DNA of 64,000 nucleotides, from NCBI GenBank assembly GCA_964023275.1, contig OZ029916.1, forward strand, positions 33,158,727 to 33,222,726. Direction: 5' to 3'. Position numbers and translations under genes: made by a program. Below the pieces are notes generated by a model, which worked only from the letters and a program-made list of their open reading frames with translations, searched no databases and was not told where the DNA came from. The DNA is from Norana najaformis (taxonomy: Eukaryota > Annelida > Clitellata > Crassiclitellata > Hormogastridae). Of this stretch, positions 22,141 to 31,817 are shown in pieces (the first letter of the stretch is position 1; each line of letters begins with the position of its first letter).

Positions 22141-23275
22141 GTTAATGCGTGCGAAATAGAGTAAAGCAGGATAAGGAGAATAGTTCTAATAGTCCCTATT
22201 TTGGACTACGGTGGAGTGTGATCAGGTAAGTTGAAGTAAATTAAAGTTTGGTAAAGTAAAGGTACATAAGGTTAGGCAGTCAGAATGGTTGATATATGGT
22301 TGAAAAGTAAAGCAGAGTAAGAAAAATACGGATGAAGGAATGTATGGTATGGTAAAGTCGCATCAGGTTAAGCACAATATTATGGCCAACCATAAGACCA
22401 CACCACAACCTGCAGTTGGCGAATGGTTGCACAGTTGGTCATCGTTAAAGTCTCGTTCGATATCGGCGTTTAAGTTGTCCTGCGATATGGAATCGATTTT
22501 TCAATGTGACCTAGATTTTTGTGCGATTCCGAAAGCTACCTGGACAGTTTATATCGCTGAAGCCCTAGCATCTTTTTGAACGGCATGTAAGTCCAGCCTG
22601 AACATTGCTTGTATACAGTGTTGAACCCGGACATTACACTCGATCATTTCACAAAATTAATATCACTCTGCAATTCCCTGTCACTCTATATATAACTCTC
22701 TAATTGTCTACATTATCCTACATCAATTTAATTACAACGAGTATAAAATTCTGATTGAATTCTGATTGAAAACTTATTTAAGCTTATAACAAGGTCTGCG
22801 CTTTTGCTTTCATGTAGATCTGTTTCTGTAACACAGATGGAAATTTCGTTTTATTTGATTTTGTAGAATGACGTCACCCTCTGTAAATAAAGCAGTCGCT
22901 GGGGTGACCTGCTTGATAAATAATCTAATAAGTTAATCTAACAATCTAAGAACTTCTATAGCGCCACTGTATTAATGCTCAAGGCATCAGTCGATGGTCG
23001 CTGCTGAGCAAAATCGTTGTGCCAGTCCAATCTTTTGAATGAACTCTCCCGTCCACGAGAGGTTTCGATTACCCAACTGACGAATGCTCCAGCCAGTACA
23101 GTGATTCTGCTTGAGAAGGAACATTCGGACGCGACACGTTCAATACACCATCAGCACAACAAGGCATCCCCATTAAATGCACGATCGTAACCGCGTACTA
23201 TCAACTCGGCTGTCGTCATCCCTCGGCTTCAGGCAGCACGAATCAAGACCTAACTGTCAGGAATGGAGGATAAAT
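22141..23275 (-). pseudogene. Relic of BPI-E intron 1 in the left duplicate
   Basis: Matches 49,823-51,421, the part of gene E intron 1 next to exon 2. Gene E exons 2 and 3 should lie to its left but are deleted at the AGTT junction. It includes a truncated LINE 3' end (about 22,935-23,230) that lost about 410 bases relative to 50.77-51.18 kb. Confidence 0.8.
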
Positions 23276-23575
23276 TTGTGTTTAAGGACGCTGTGTCATA
23301 GCGAAGATGATTAGCGTCGCCCTCAAATTTTATCCAGGCACCACCCGACTAAGGCAATGGCGGGGTTCTATACGTGTCGATCCTAAACAGAAGCGAAGCA
23401 ATGCCGTCACCATGTTAATACATGCCCACGGCGGCAAAACTAGTTCTCACTGCGTTCAACACGATGCGAACTAACACAAAAAGACATGCATTGCTGAAAA
23501 ATAAGGTGGGCACAACTAATAAATATACGCAAATTATCTCAACAGCTTGCTTCCATGAACATTCAGCCGAATCTT

Positions 23576-23577
<2 letters not shown>

Positions 23578-23637
<60 letters not shown>
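23578..23637 (+). repeat. Perfect (CAT)20 microsatellite
   Basis: Twenty uninterrupted CAT units. They create a poly-His or poly-Ile open frame that is not a gene. The tract may be the 3' simple-repeat tail of the minus-strand LINE that follows. Confidence 0.9.
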
Positions 23638-23799
23638 TGGCTTCGGCGTCGTCGTCAGTTCCTGGGAATCGGTGCGAATTATTAATCTCGACTGTTTCGG
23701 TCATTGTTCAAATTTAGTGCTTGTCTCATATTTAGTCTAAGTCTTGCTATGTCTTTTTTAAATTGTCTCCATAGTCCTAAACATGACTTTACATTATGA

Positions 23800-24260
23800 A
23801 AAACTTACTCCATCTTATCCAGCATAGTTGTGGTCTTCCTTGGCTCTTCTCTCCTTCGCATCTCGCATGTAATTTATTGTATGGGATTCTGTCGTTTCGC
23901 ATTCTTTCCATATGATCATATCGTCAGTCTTCGATGAACTACTCTATCTAAAAAAGTTGCCTGCATATCCAAGAGTAATCATATTTCATCATTTCTAATT
24001 TTTTAGTCGTGAGAATACTGCAATAATTTCTCCTAGCCAGCTCATTTCTGTTATGAGGATTCTCTTTTCATCTTGCTTCTTCATTATCCAGCAGTATGAT
24101 CCATATAGAATAATGGTTGTATCATCATCATCTCGTAAAATTATTGTCTTTCTTCATCATTTCCATGCTTCTCCATATCTTGACCAGTCTTCCAAATGCT
24201 TACGAGGTGCGTCCAACACTCCTTTATGTGTCTTATTCGCTAATACTACCTGCGCTATTC
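23800..24260 (-). repeat. LINE C-terminal fragment
   Basis: Reading leftwards: TIILYGSYCWIMKKQDEKRI and TEMSWL, then HMERMRNDRIPYNKLHARCE, then GEKSQGRPQLCWIRW. This is the C-terminal layout of the endonuclease/reverse transcriptase LINEs common in animals, with shifts between blocks. Confidence 0.8.
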
Positions 24261-25100
24261 GACCTCCGACACAGATGAACTGATCAACTGATTTTCGTTC
24301 TAGTACATTTTACGTACTTTTACAGAGGCAGGGCAATATAATTTAATATAATAGGCAAGTGGTCTGATATGTCATTTATAATTATTGCCAATCTACTATT
24401 GTTGTCAAGAAATGAATTAAAAAATGTAGTAAATATATTATCAATCAGTATTGTTGAGGTTGCAGTTATTCCGCCGGGTTCACACAACAACATACTCAAA
24501 GAATTGTTTTAACAACCTACTAAACTACCTATTCTATTACCAACCTGGTTTTGGTTTTAATTTCTGCCGGTTTAAATGGGCTACTAAACACAATTTAAAT
24601 TAGCTTAAAATTATAAATTGCTAGATAGGTAGTTCTTCGTTCGTCAAATGAAATATTGCATTTTCACTGCGGTCTGTTATAACCTCTGTGTTGTAGCTTG
24701 TGTACTACTTTGCTAAACCTGTTACATTTACTACCTTCACTCAATCGCACATCACTGAGCCTGGCTTGGTTGGTTCCTACTGGTGCAAGCAGGAAGACAA
24801 CGGTTTCAAGAATCAGGTAGGATGGCCCTGTTAGAACTTATACCCATCGACTACTTAGTAAATGCGCTACAAAAGGGCGATGGAGGAGTAAAAGGACCAT
24901 TATAGATGTAGAAGAAAATGATGCGTTGAATGATGACTCTGACTTACTGACGGTAATGCCAGCGAGAAGTACTTTGAAGGCACTATATAAATATGTATTA
25001 TTAAATTATATTACATTATCAATCTTTTCATTAAGTAATTTTATTACATTACATTGGAAGATCACTGTGAACGTGGTATTACGCTGCTTAGTCAGGCGAG
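24261..25100 (+). other. Intergenic, nothing recognised
   Basis: AT-rich sequence without a supported feature. Confidence 0.55.
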
Positions 25101-25359
25101 TTTAGAGTGTGTGTTTGCATAGGAAATTTCCTTGAGTCATCGGGTTATTGATTTGTTGGTAAAACACGCGTATCACTTGCTGGGCTGCACACGTCGTACA
25201 CGTAGCGGAATGGTGTGATTGGTTGGCGGAGCCCCTTGGACAGGAAGACTGACATCAGCAGTAATTGCTACTGATGAGTATTTTATCACGTGAGCGCTCT
25301 AGCGACCTATTTAGTTATGAGTCAGCGAGTTGTTGGAAAATTCATAATTATGCAGTATC

Positions 25360-25605
25360 GGAAGGCCGGTGTGTTTTGTTTGCTGTTTTGCAGGGAAAGA
25401 CCTATATAAGAGTGCGAAGATTTGTAGCGTGTACTAAGTTGAGAGTTTGAGTTATGTATGCCCTTGATAGATTCGTGCTTTTAAAAACGCGAAGATTCAA
25501 GTACTGTTGTGATTTAACTTTTCGTTTATTTAATATATTATGAAAAATCAGACTACGTGTCTTTCCCGAATAAACATATGACAGATGACATAAGATCAAT
25601 TGTAT
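25360..25605 (+). repeat. LTR-like segment, relative of 60-420
   Basis: TATATAAG lies near 25,402, followed by TTGATAGATTCGTGC and TTTTCGTTTATTT blocks shared with the segment at the window start, then AATAAA near 25,570. The promoter-then-polyadenylation layout suits a solo LTR. Ends not defined. Confidence 0.4.
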
Positions 25606-26187
25606 GTACCTAAACATTTATATAAAGTCTACAAGAACCTATCAGGTGATGTTTAAGACAAGGCATGGCATAGCAGAAAGGACAAGGAAGTGCCAGACAA
25701 TACAAACTATGGCAGGGAGCAACAAGGCATAATATTCCGTGTTTATTTTGGGTCACTGGTGTTAAGGTGAGCAGGAATTAGTAGCAGACAAATTAATGTT
25801 ATTCGCCAGATTTGACAAATTGTTAAATAAACGACATATAATCCACAAGGTATGACAAATAAATACATTATCGATTTTGCATAGTACCCAAAGGCCGTTT
25901 CGCGACATTATAGTAGTCTGTTTATATGTGAAAGCAGCTAAGCATCTAAAGCAAGGTACTGCGCATATAAGTTAGGTAGCTTTTTAACTTTAGTAAGGTT
26001 TGGTCAATTCAATGTGCATAGTAATAGTTAACCACAAACAATGTTTTACAAATTGATAAACTATGCATAACAAAATGCAGTTTGATTAAGTGTTGAAGCT
26101 ACTAATCAACTACTTAATGATGAGTGTTCCTCACAGAAATGAATTCAGTGGTTGCGGTTTTTCTTCGTGGGTTAAAGGTAACCGCGG
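25606..26187 (+). other. 3' flank of BPI-C
   Basis: No feature recognised; no clear AATAAA for gene C within the first 100 bases after its stop. Confidence 0.5.
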
Positions 26188-26859
26188 TTACTGCGAGTGC
26201 TGTACGTCGGTTGATATGCGTAGACAATGGTCCCGCATCTCCAGCTCAACGTCGTTGAAGCTGACACCACGAAGAACCGGAATTGGAATTCCTTCTTGGC
26301 CTTTCTCGTTTAGCTTCGGAATGAGGAAAGCGTTGCTCAATAGCTCAGCTGCTTTTGACAATAAGTCGCTAGAAATCGAGCCAATTGTGCTGATGACCAC
26401 GTCCAGAGTCGGAAGGAGGCGTGTCACGGTTCCCTTTAGCACGGCTGCATTCAAGTTCACCGTACCGAAAACGTCCATGTTGACATTGACCTTCAGAACC
26501 GCAACAACCGAACCATTCGAAAGCCTAATCATGAAGGTCATGACCCCAGAAAATGTGACCTGGATTGTGTTAGTAGAGATTTTGGCAGTCGGCGCTTTGG
26601 ATGCCGCCATTTCCACTTCCACGGAGGCGTTCGGATACATATTAGAAAGCTCAGGAAAGATGTTTCCCAAGCAGCAAGCTTCAGTGGGACAGGTGGTATT
26701 GAAACAACTCTTGAACTCGTCTGGGAGGTTGTGGTATGTCAAAGTGTAACGAAGGAGGTTTTGTCTATAGATGGCGTAACCGATGGTGTTCGGTACATAG
26801 TCTGAGACCCAGATAGTCAACATGTGGTTCGAATTTGTCGTCGTTGGAAATGGAGCTGC
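26188..26859 (-). CDS. BPI: BPI-C exon 3
   Basis: 223 codons plus TAA, acceptor TGTAG. It begins AAPFPTTTNSNHM and ends HCLRISTDVQHSQ. Extra Cys pair CPTEACC. Intron 2 before it is only 275 bases and carries a CTGA simple repeat. Confidence 0.92.
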   Translation of the reverse strand, partial: AAPFPTTTNSNHMLTIWVSDYVPNTIGYAIYRQNLLRYTLTYHNLPDEFKSCFNTTCPTEACCLGNIFPELSNMYPNASVEVEMAASKAPTAKISTNTIQVTFSGVMTFMIRLSNGSVVAVLKVNVNMDVFGTVNLNAAVLKGTVTRLLPTLDVVISTIGSISSDLLSKAAELLSNAFLIPKLNEKGQEGIPIPVLRGVSFNDVELEMRDHCLRISTDVQHSQ

Positions 26860-29800
26860 CTACAATAATCAACACTGACTTTCTGGTTCATTTGTTTCTT
26901 TGATTAATTAAAAGACTGAATAGTTCATAAAGTGTTTGATGCATTCACTGACTGACCTACTTACTGACTGGTTGACTGACTGACTGACTGACTCACTAAC
27001 TAACTGATAGACTGACGGGCGCACACAACCACGGATTCAGTAACACACTTGCTCGCTCTGCTATTTCTAAAATATTCTACAGTACACGAGCTTGCCCATT
27101 CATCATCCTATTCAATTTTAATCAATCTTCTCACTTGGAAAGGCGCTTCAGTTGCGTCGTTCTTGTAGTTGAACGCGGCCTTGTGCTTTGTATCCAAATA
27201 GCCACTCTGAATATCGGGTGCTGACAGGAAGCGATAGTCCAGCAGCCAATCAGAATTGACTCTCTGCTGAAGAGGAAATGACGTCAAAAAGTCGTTCGCC
27301 ATTCCGTTTATGACGTTCGTTGCTGCTTCGCAGATCTTCGTCTGAAGCTGGTTCTGAATCGGTCTTTCAACGAACCCAATGAACAAGTTGTACAGCCAGC
27401 TGGCTCCTCCTCTCAGTCTGATAGACACGGATGAGATACTGCAGCTGCAGCCAGTGCTTGAGATTGTCGGATGCCCAGTGGCATCGAGGCCAAGGCTTAC
27501 CGACAGGCTGATCGAAGCTCCTCTCACCAAACCCGTGAAGGTACCCGAATCGCCGATTCTGATGAACAATAACTGGTATTTGTACCCCCAGTTGCCGTCT
27601 ACAGAGATGCCCATATTGGAAAGCGTCCAAGTGATACTACCTGGACTGACCACAACGCTCGACGAAGGCTTAACTACCTCTGCCACCTGTTAAAATAATA
27701 TGCAGTCATGCGTGATTTCAGCAGAAGCGTAATAAACGTACCTACATTTCAGTAAACGACAACAGGAAAAGCATAAAAGGCCATGGTGTGAAGAGACTGG
27801 TATACAAACTTTCATCCTGAGCTGAATTGCTTACGGCGATATCGCCATTGCTGACATGACTCAACGGAGTACCAATCGCCTTCAGGCGAATATCAACGCC
27901 GTTGCCAGTCTAGCCGTTCAAATAAAACAGTTCGACCAAATCACGCCTGTGTGATGAGACCAGCTTCAACGGCTCAGAAGAGTCGACGAGTGCGTCAAAT
28001 GCAAACTTTACGAACTCGTCTGCTATTGTTTGTCGATGCCTTCGTGCCAACAAATAAGACTAAAACGGGTGATAGGGCCTTTAGGACCGTGCCAGACTGT
28101 GTGAAACAGCCTTACAGTATCTGTTTATGAGCCCGAAAGTGTTCATTCTTTTAGACAGCAATCTAATTCCAATGTGTTATTTAATTCTTAGCACTTGCGC
28201 TTACAACTGACACTGCAAAGCACCCTGGAAGTAGCTCGATCCTTAGCATGCAAAAAAATTCTCGCCACTACAATTTCAACTACATTTCCGCTCGGGGCGG
28301 AAAGGGTTCCACATTTTCTCTGTCAGGGACTAATTATTACAAACAGGTGCTCAAATCCAAGCAGAATGATTGTCTCTGCGAGTCTGGATTATTGGCTGGT
28401 TCGGGAAGAGTAAACGGACATGCAAAAGAGAACGAAGTATGTAAACATTCGGATACTGAAGGTGGGATAAACCGATACCTCGTAAACTTGTTGCGGGCGG
28501 ATAACTACGCAATCTACTAAACCATGCTACATTTTAGGTTGTCGGTTCAGGGTCTATCTGATTTTCAGTGGATCAACAGAGTATTTCCTATTATGATAAG
28601 TAACAGTGATCAGTAGTCACCTACTACAGGCAACAGCTGCTAACTAAACTACTTTTAAGTAGTTCAGAAGTTAAAAAGTTGACACTACTTTGTTTCAAAG
28701 TAGTTGTAGCTAGTAGTTGAACTACCAACTCTTAATTTGTAGTTAACTACAGTTTCCTAACTACTCTTTCAGCAAGTGAGTTTTTCTAGTGCACACTTGC
28801 TACATGTCTCCAGTGTATTCAAATTATAATTATTTTATGTCACAGATGGCAACATTGCTAGGCTGCTTTTCCGGTTAATACTGGTGAAATGCATGGATTA
28901 CTAGACATTTCAGAGGTCAACAAAAGGCGCTATAAAAATATACATGCATATTTACATGCACACTTACATACATACATAGGCCTACATACATACATAGGCC
29001 TACATACATACATACATTCATACATACATGCATGCATACATGCATTCATACGCGCATACATGGATATATACACACATACATGCATGCATACATACATATG
29101 TTCATACATACATATACATACATATATATACATACATACATGCACACATACATTCATGCATACATGCATATATACACACGAACATACATACATACATACA
29201 TACATATATTATATGTACGTACGTAAGTACAATGTCGTACATACATACATATGTAAGGCATGAACCGATGACGCACCAAGACGAAACGGAGAGTCGTATG
29301 ACTTTCCAGAAGTTGGCACCCCTGGGACAAAGATTGTAATGGTATTAGTAATCGTAAACTCGAGATTTTTACAGCGCCCGAAGAAAGCTAAGTTGCGGGA
29401 ACTAGCTGATCCACAGGCGCTTAGTCAAAATAAAATCGATAGGAAGGTAAGGTTAGATTCGGTTCAAGGTCAGGATCCATGGGTTAGGCAGGCAGAGTCG
29501 GATGGCCCCGGTGCATGGTGTTTAAAGTTGGAGGGGCGTAAGAGATGAGTTATAGAGGGTCATAGAGGATCCAAGACAGAATTTGTGTAAGAGGAGTGTT
29601 TTTCAGTTTTGATTCTTTTGAGTTAACTGTTGGATTGTAGAGCGTTCTCGGCTGATGGTCCACGGCTTTGGAATTTGCTGTCATGTTCGATTCGTTCTGT
29701 CAGTTCTGTGAGAGTTCTTCAGTTGCATACTTAGCAATTTGTCCCTATCGTCTCCACAGTTGGCAACATTGCTTGTAAAGTAATATATATATTCGCGTAC

Positions 29801-30700
29801 ATAAAATAGTCGTCTGATTACTAATTAACAAAGTGCTAATGTACAGTTTAATAATTTATCATTGTTGAATAGATGCATGCAAAAAATTAAGTGCGAATAA
29901 TAAATTTACAGAAATTTGTCAAAAATTTTTCAGATACTCAAACTTTTTTACCCCATCCAATAAAGGTTATTTGCACTAATTTGTGGGCTATTTACTTAGC
30001 ACTACAAATTTAAATTGATAGAGCAGATTTATAGACTTGGTAATTCAGACACTGTGATAATGGCACGTATATTCAGCTCATTGTTTTGAACTGCTTTCTT
30101 GATGTTTTGTCTATGTCCAGAAATTTCATAGATACATACATATATTAGCCTACTTAGTGTCCATCTTACTGTAGTTGAAAGAGTTGCTGCAAAAGTAGTT
30201 GCCTACTTTTATAAAACTACCTGCTAACTACTGGTTAAACTATTCGAAAGTAATTCTAAAATAACCTGAGTTAAGCTACTTTTAAAGTTAGTGCCCATCA
30301 GTCCTTAAAGATATGTCACCTTGGAGGCTCATAATCCTACGATGCGAAAAATATATAAAAAGTAAATAAAATTTAATATTTAATGCCTAGGAAATATGAA
30401 TGTTAGATTTTGTGCTCAGTATCTACATTACTGCATACAGACCCGTATGTTTTCAACTTCATAATTCGCTCTCCCAAGGGCGATATTCGTCGACCCGCTC
30501 TGATCAGGGATTTGGAGATTCAACGCTTCTGCGTACAGCAGGTCCACTGCCACTTCAGCTGCATAGTCGAAACCCCTCTGACCCAAACGAAACTGAAGAC
30601 CCGGATTGGCCTGCGATTGAACCCCGTTGCCACAAAGAACCAGCACCACGAGGAACAACATCTGAGTAAGCACGTCATCCACTATCACTGAATTTGCCAT
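26188..30700 (-). CDS. BPI: BPI-C: BPI/LBP-family protein, three exons
   Basis: Exons 30,443-30,700, 27,135-27,686 and 26,188-26,859 join in phase 0 to 493 aa. Signal peptide (MLFLVVLVLCGNG), NPGLQFRLGQRGFDYAAEVA, IPDQSGS, then the N-terminal barrel with the STGCSC...KICEAA Cys pair and GGASWLYNLFIGFVE. The C-terminal domain has HMLTIWVSDYVPNTIGYAIY, EGIPIPVLRGV and HCLRISTDV. It is the most diverged paralogue and the sister of pseudogene A. Anything odd: the exon 1 donor is GTCTGT instead of the GTAAGT of B, D and E. If the Met at 30,748 is used, the leader is 16 aa longer. Expected role is secreted LPS binding, by family. Confidence 0.87.
26940..27025 (+). repeat. CTGA simple repeat in BPI-C intron 2
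   Basis: Imperfect ACTGACTGACTG tract filling about a third of the short intron. Confidence 0.85.
27135..27686 (-). CDS. BPI: BPI-C exon 2
   Basis: 184 codons, acceptor AACAG and donor GTGAGA. VAEVVKPSSSV, SITWTLSNMGISVDGNWGYK, the conserved Cys pair and EAPFQ. Confidence 0.92.
27687..28599 (-). other. BPI-C intron 1, 3' part
   Basis: No coding frame or repeat recognised. Confidence 0.6.
28600..28795 (-). repeat. AGTAGTTAACTAC dispersed repeat, copy 2
   Basis: Inverted relative to the copy at 12.56 kb; it shares TTTGTAGTTAACTACAGTTT and the AACTACTT blocks. It lies in BPI-C intron 1. Confidence 0.6.
28935..29260 (+). repeat. Long CATA microsatellite in BPI-C intron 1
   Basis: About 320 bases of CATA/CATG units with two TACATAGGCC interruptions. 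It starts right after an AAAGGCGCTATAAAAATATA motif, as several CATA tracts here do. Histidine/tyrosine-rich frames over it are not genes. Confidence 0.9.
29345..29500 (-). repeat. LINE 3' tail fragment
   Basis: On the minus strand it reads GATCCTGACCTTGAACCGAA, then a GCGCTGTAAAAATCTCGAG end, matching plus-strand tails at 33.56 and 35.57 kb. Confidence 0.6.
29640..29745 (+). repeat. LINE reverse transcriptase tail fragment
   Basis: The plus-strand frame reads DGPRLWNLLSCSIRSVSSV, the typical C-terminal LWN-L tail of non-LTR polymerases. Confidence 0.5.
29746..30169 (-). other. BPI-C intron 1, featureless part
   Basis: AT-rich, no feature recognised. Confidence 0.55.
30170..30305 (+). repeat. 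AGTAGTT-type dispersed repeat, copy 3
   Basis: AAAGTAGTTGCCTACTTTTA, CTAACTACTGGTTAAACTA, ending AGTGCCCATCAGTCC; related to copies 1 and 2 but diverged. Confidence 0.5.
30443..30700 (-). CDS. BPI: BPI-C exon 1
   Basis: 86 codons from the Met at 30,698-30,700, ending VENIR. The donor that keeps frame is GTCTGT, which is weak. A better-looking GTATGC four bases further would shift the frame. Confidence 0.78.
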
Positions 30701-30758
30701 GTTGAGCTGCAGAAGCCGTAACTGAATGCAACACGTCGTGTTTGACATTTAAGAGATT

Positions 30759-30787
30759 CCTTAAATAGAACTCAGTCAGTGACGTCA
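30759..30787 (-). promoter_or_regulatory. Candidate BPI-C promoter: TATA-like box and CRE palindrome
   Basis: Minus-strand CTATTTAAGG lies about 60 bases before the Met at 30,700, at the distance of the TATA-like box in B and D. A full TGACGTCA palindrome lies at 30,780-30,787 just upstream. Function is inferred from position only. Confidence 0.4.
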
Positions 30788-31439
30788 CCCCATGCAGTAT
30801 TTACCCGCTGTAAAAATAGTTCTCGCTGCGCTTAATACGAAGCGGGCATTCAAACTGGCATATGAATTCCCGATTCGCAGCATGGACAGAAGTCTCCGCG
30901 TATTATGTGTCAGCTAACGGAATGTAATAGCTATGGCTTAATTGCTTCCGCATTCTAAGCCCGTGTCTGTAAATATCCGACAAATCGCTTGGTTCTCTAT
31001 AATTATTCGCGTGGACTTCTGTACCAATTACGCAATTACGTAAGTAAGGAAGTAGTCTACATCTGCATGCAATGTAGCCGACTTCCTGGTGTATTTGGCC
31101 TCAGATATTTCGATTGGGTCTTTCTAATAGACTGGGCTTGGTGAAGTCCATGTTGTCGATAAATGCCTTGTTAAGCATGATAACGGTACGAGAAAATTCT
31201 CACGCTCAGTTCAATTAGACAAAACAAGATAACACTAGCCTAGATCAGATCAGATCAGGTCAGATTACGTCAGATCAGATCAAGTCAGATTGCATTATAT
31301 TAGCCTATATACATACGCAAGTCAAATACCCTATGTAACTCTAATTTACTTCGATGAGATTGGGACAGGGTCTTTCATGGTCTCATTTCACTTCACTGGC
31401 TTAAAATACCTGAACGCATAAAGTCCTGCCGCTTACTTA
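30788..31439 (+). other. Intergenic, AGATC-rich stretch
   Basis: Contains a degenerate AGATCAGATCAGATCAGGTC simple repeat near 31.24-31.29 kb. No gene recognised. Confidence 0.55.
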
Positions 31440-31817
31440 TAGCACACTTCAATCCTCCCAACCCTCTTATCTTCGTCAGTTATTTGCAATCCAACCATTC
31501 CTTTCGACCCTATCCTCTTCTGTCTTAACACTTCTTCGCCTTCCCGTCACCTCATCTTTAACATTTGGAAATCGCCAACTTGCCATATCTGCTCCGCCCC
31601 TGTGGAATAAACTCCCGCCAGAATTACGACAGTTATCTGACCCATCATACGAACTCAACAAAACCTCACCTCTTGCAATTTCTCCGCTGGTCTTTCACTC
31701 AGAACTGAAAACATTATTTTTCCAGAAATATTATTACCTACAGTATCTCTCTTCCTGCGCCAATTTCATACACCATCCACCGTAGCTGATACGCTGTCTC
31801 TCTGCCTGACTTTTGGA
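31440..31817 (+). repeat. LINE ORF tail, 5' part, interrupted by hAT
   Basis: The frame reads NKLPPELRQLSDPSYELNKT, as at 7.46 and 35.35 kb. It breaks at CTTTTGGA (31,810-31,817), where the hAT element begins, and resumes at 33,555. Confidence 0.8.

Larger units (their letters stand above)
15993..23275 (+). repeat. Left copy of the BPI segmental duplication
   Basis: Collinear and close to identical with 38,961-51,421. It contains gene B. Blocks equivalent to 44,821-47,377 and 47,672-49,822 are missing, with junctions at GCT (21,846-21,848) and AGTT (22,140-22,143). Also missing are about 187 bases at 40.63-40.82 kb, a short stretch near 50.34 kb and about 410 bases at 50.77-51.18 kb. An extra inverted exon copy lies at 17,288-17,498. 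Confidence 0.9.

Noticed and set aside
23422-23685. Poly-His/poly-Ile frames
   Set aside because: Produced by the (CAT)20 microsatellite; no domain on either side.
26090-26749. Long plus-strand open frame (219 codons), with similar ones at 16,300-16,761 and 39,250-39,735
   Set aside because: They lie antisense to BPI exon 3, which has family-wide protein similarity; the antisense frames recur only because the exons are related.
28889-29339. His/Tyr/Ile-rich frames on both strands, also at 4.4-4.75 and 34.7-35.0 kb
   Set aside because: Direct translation of CATA tetranucleotide repeats.
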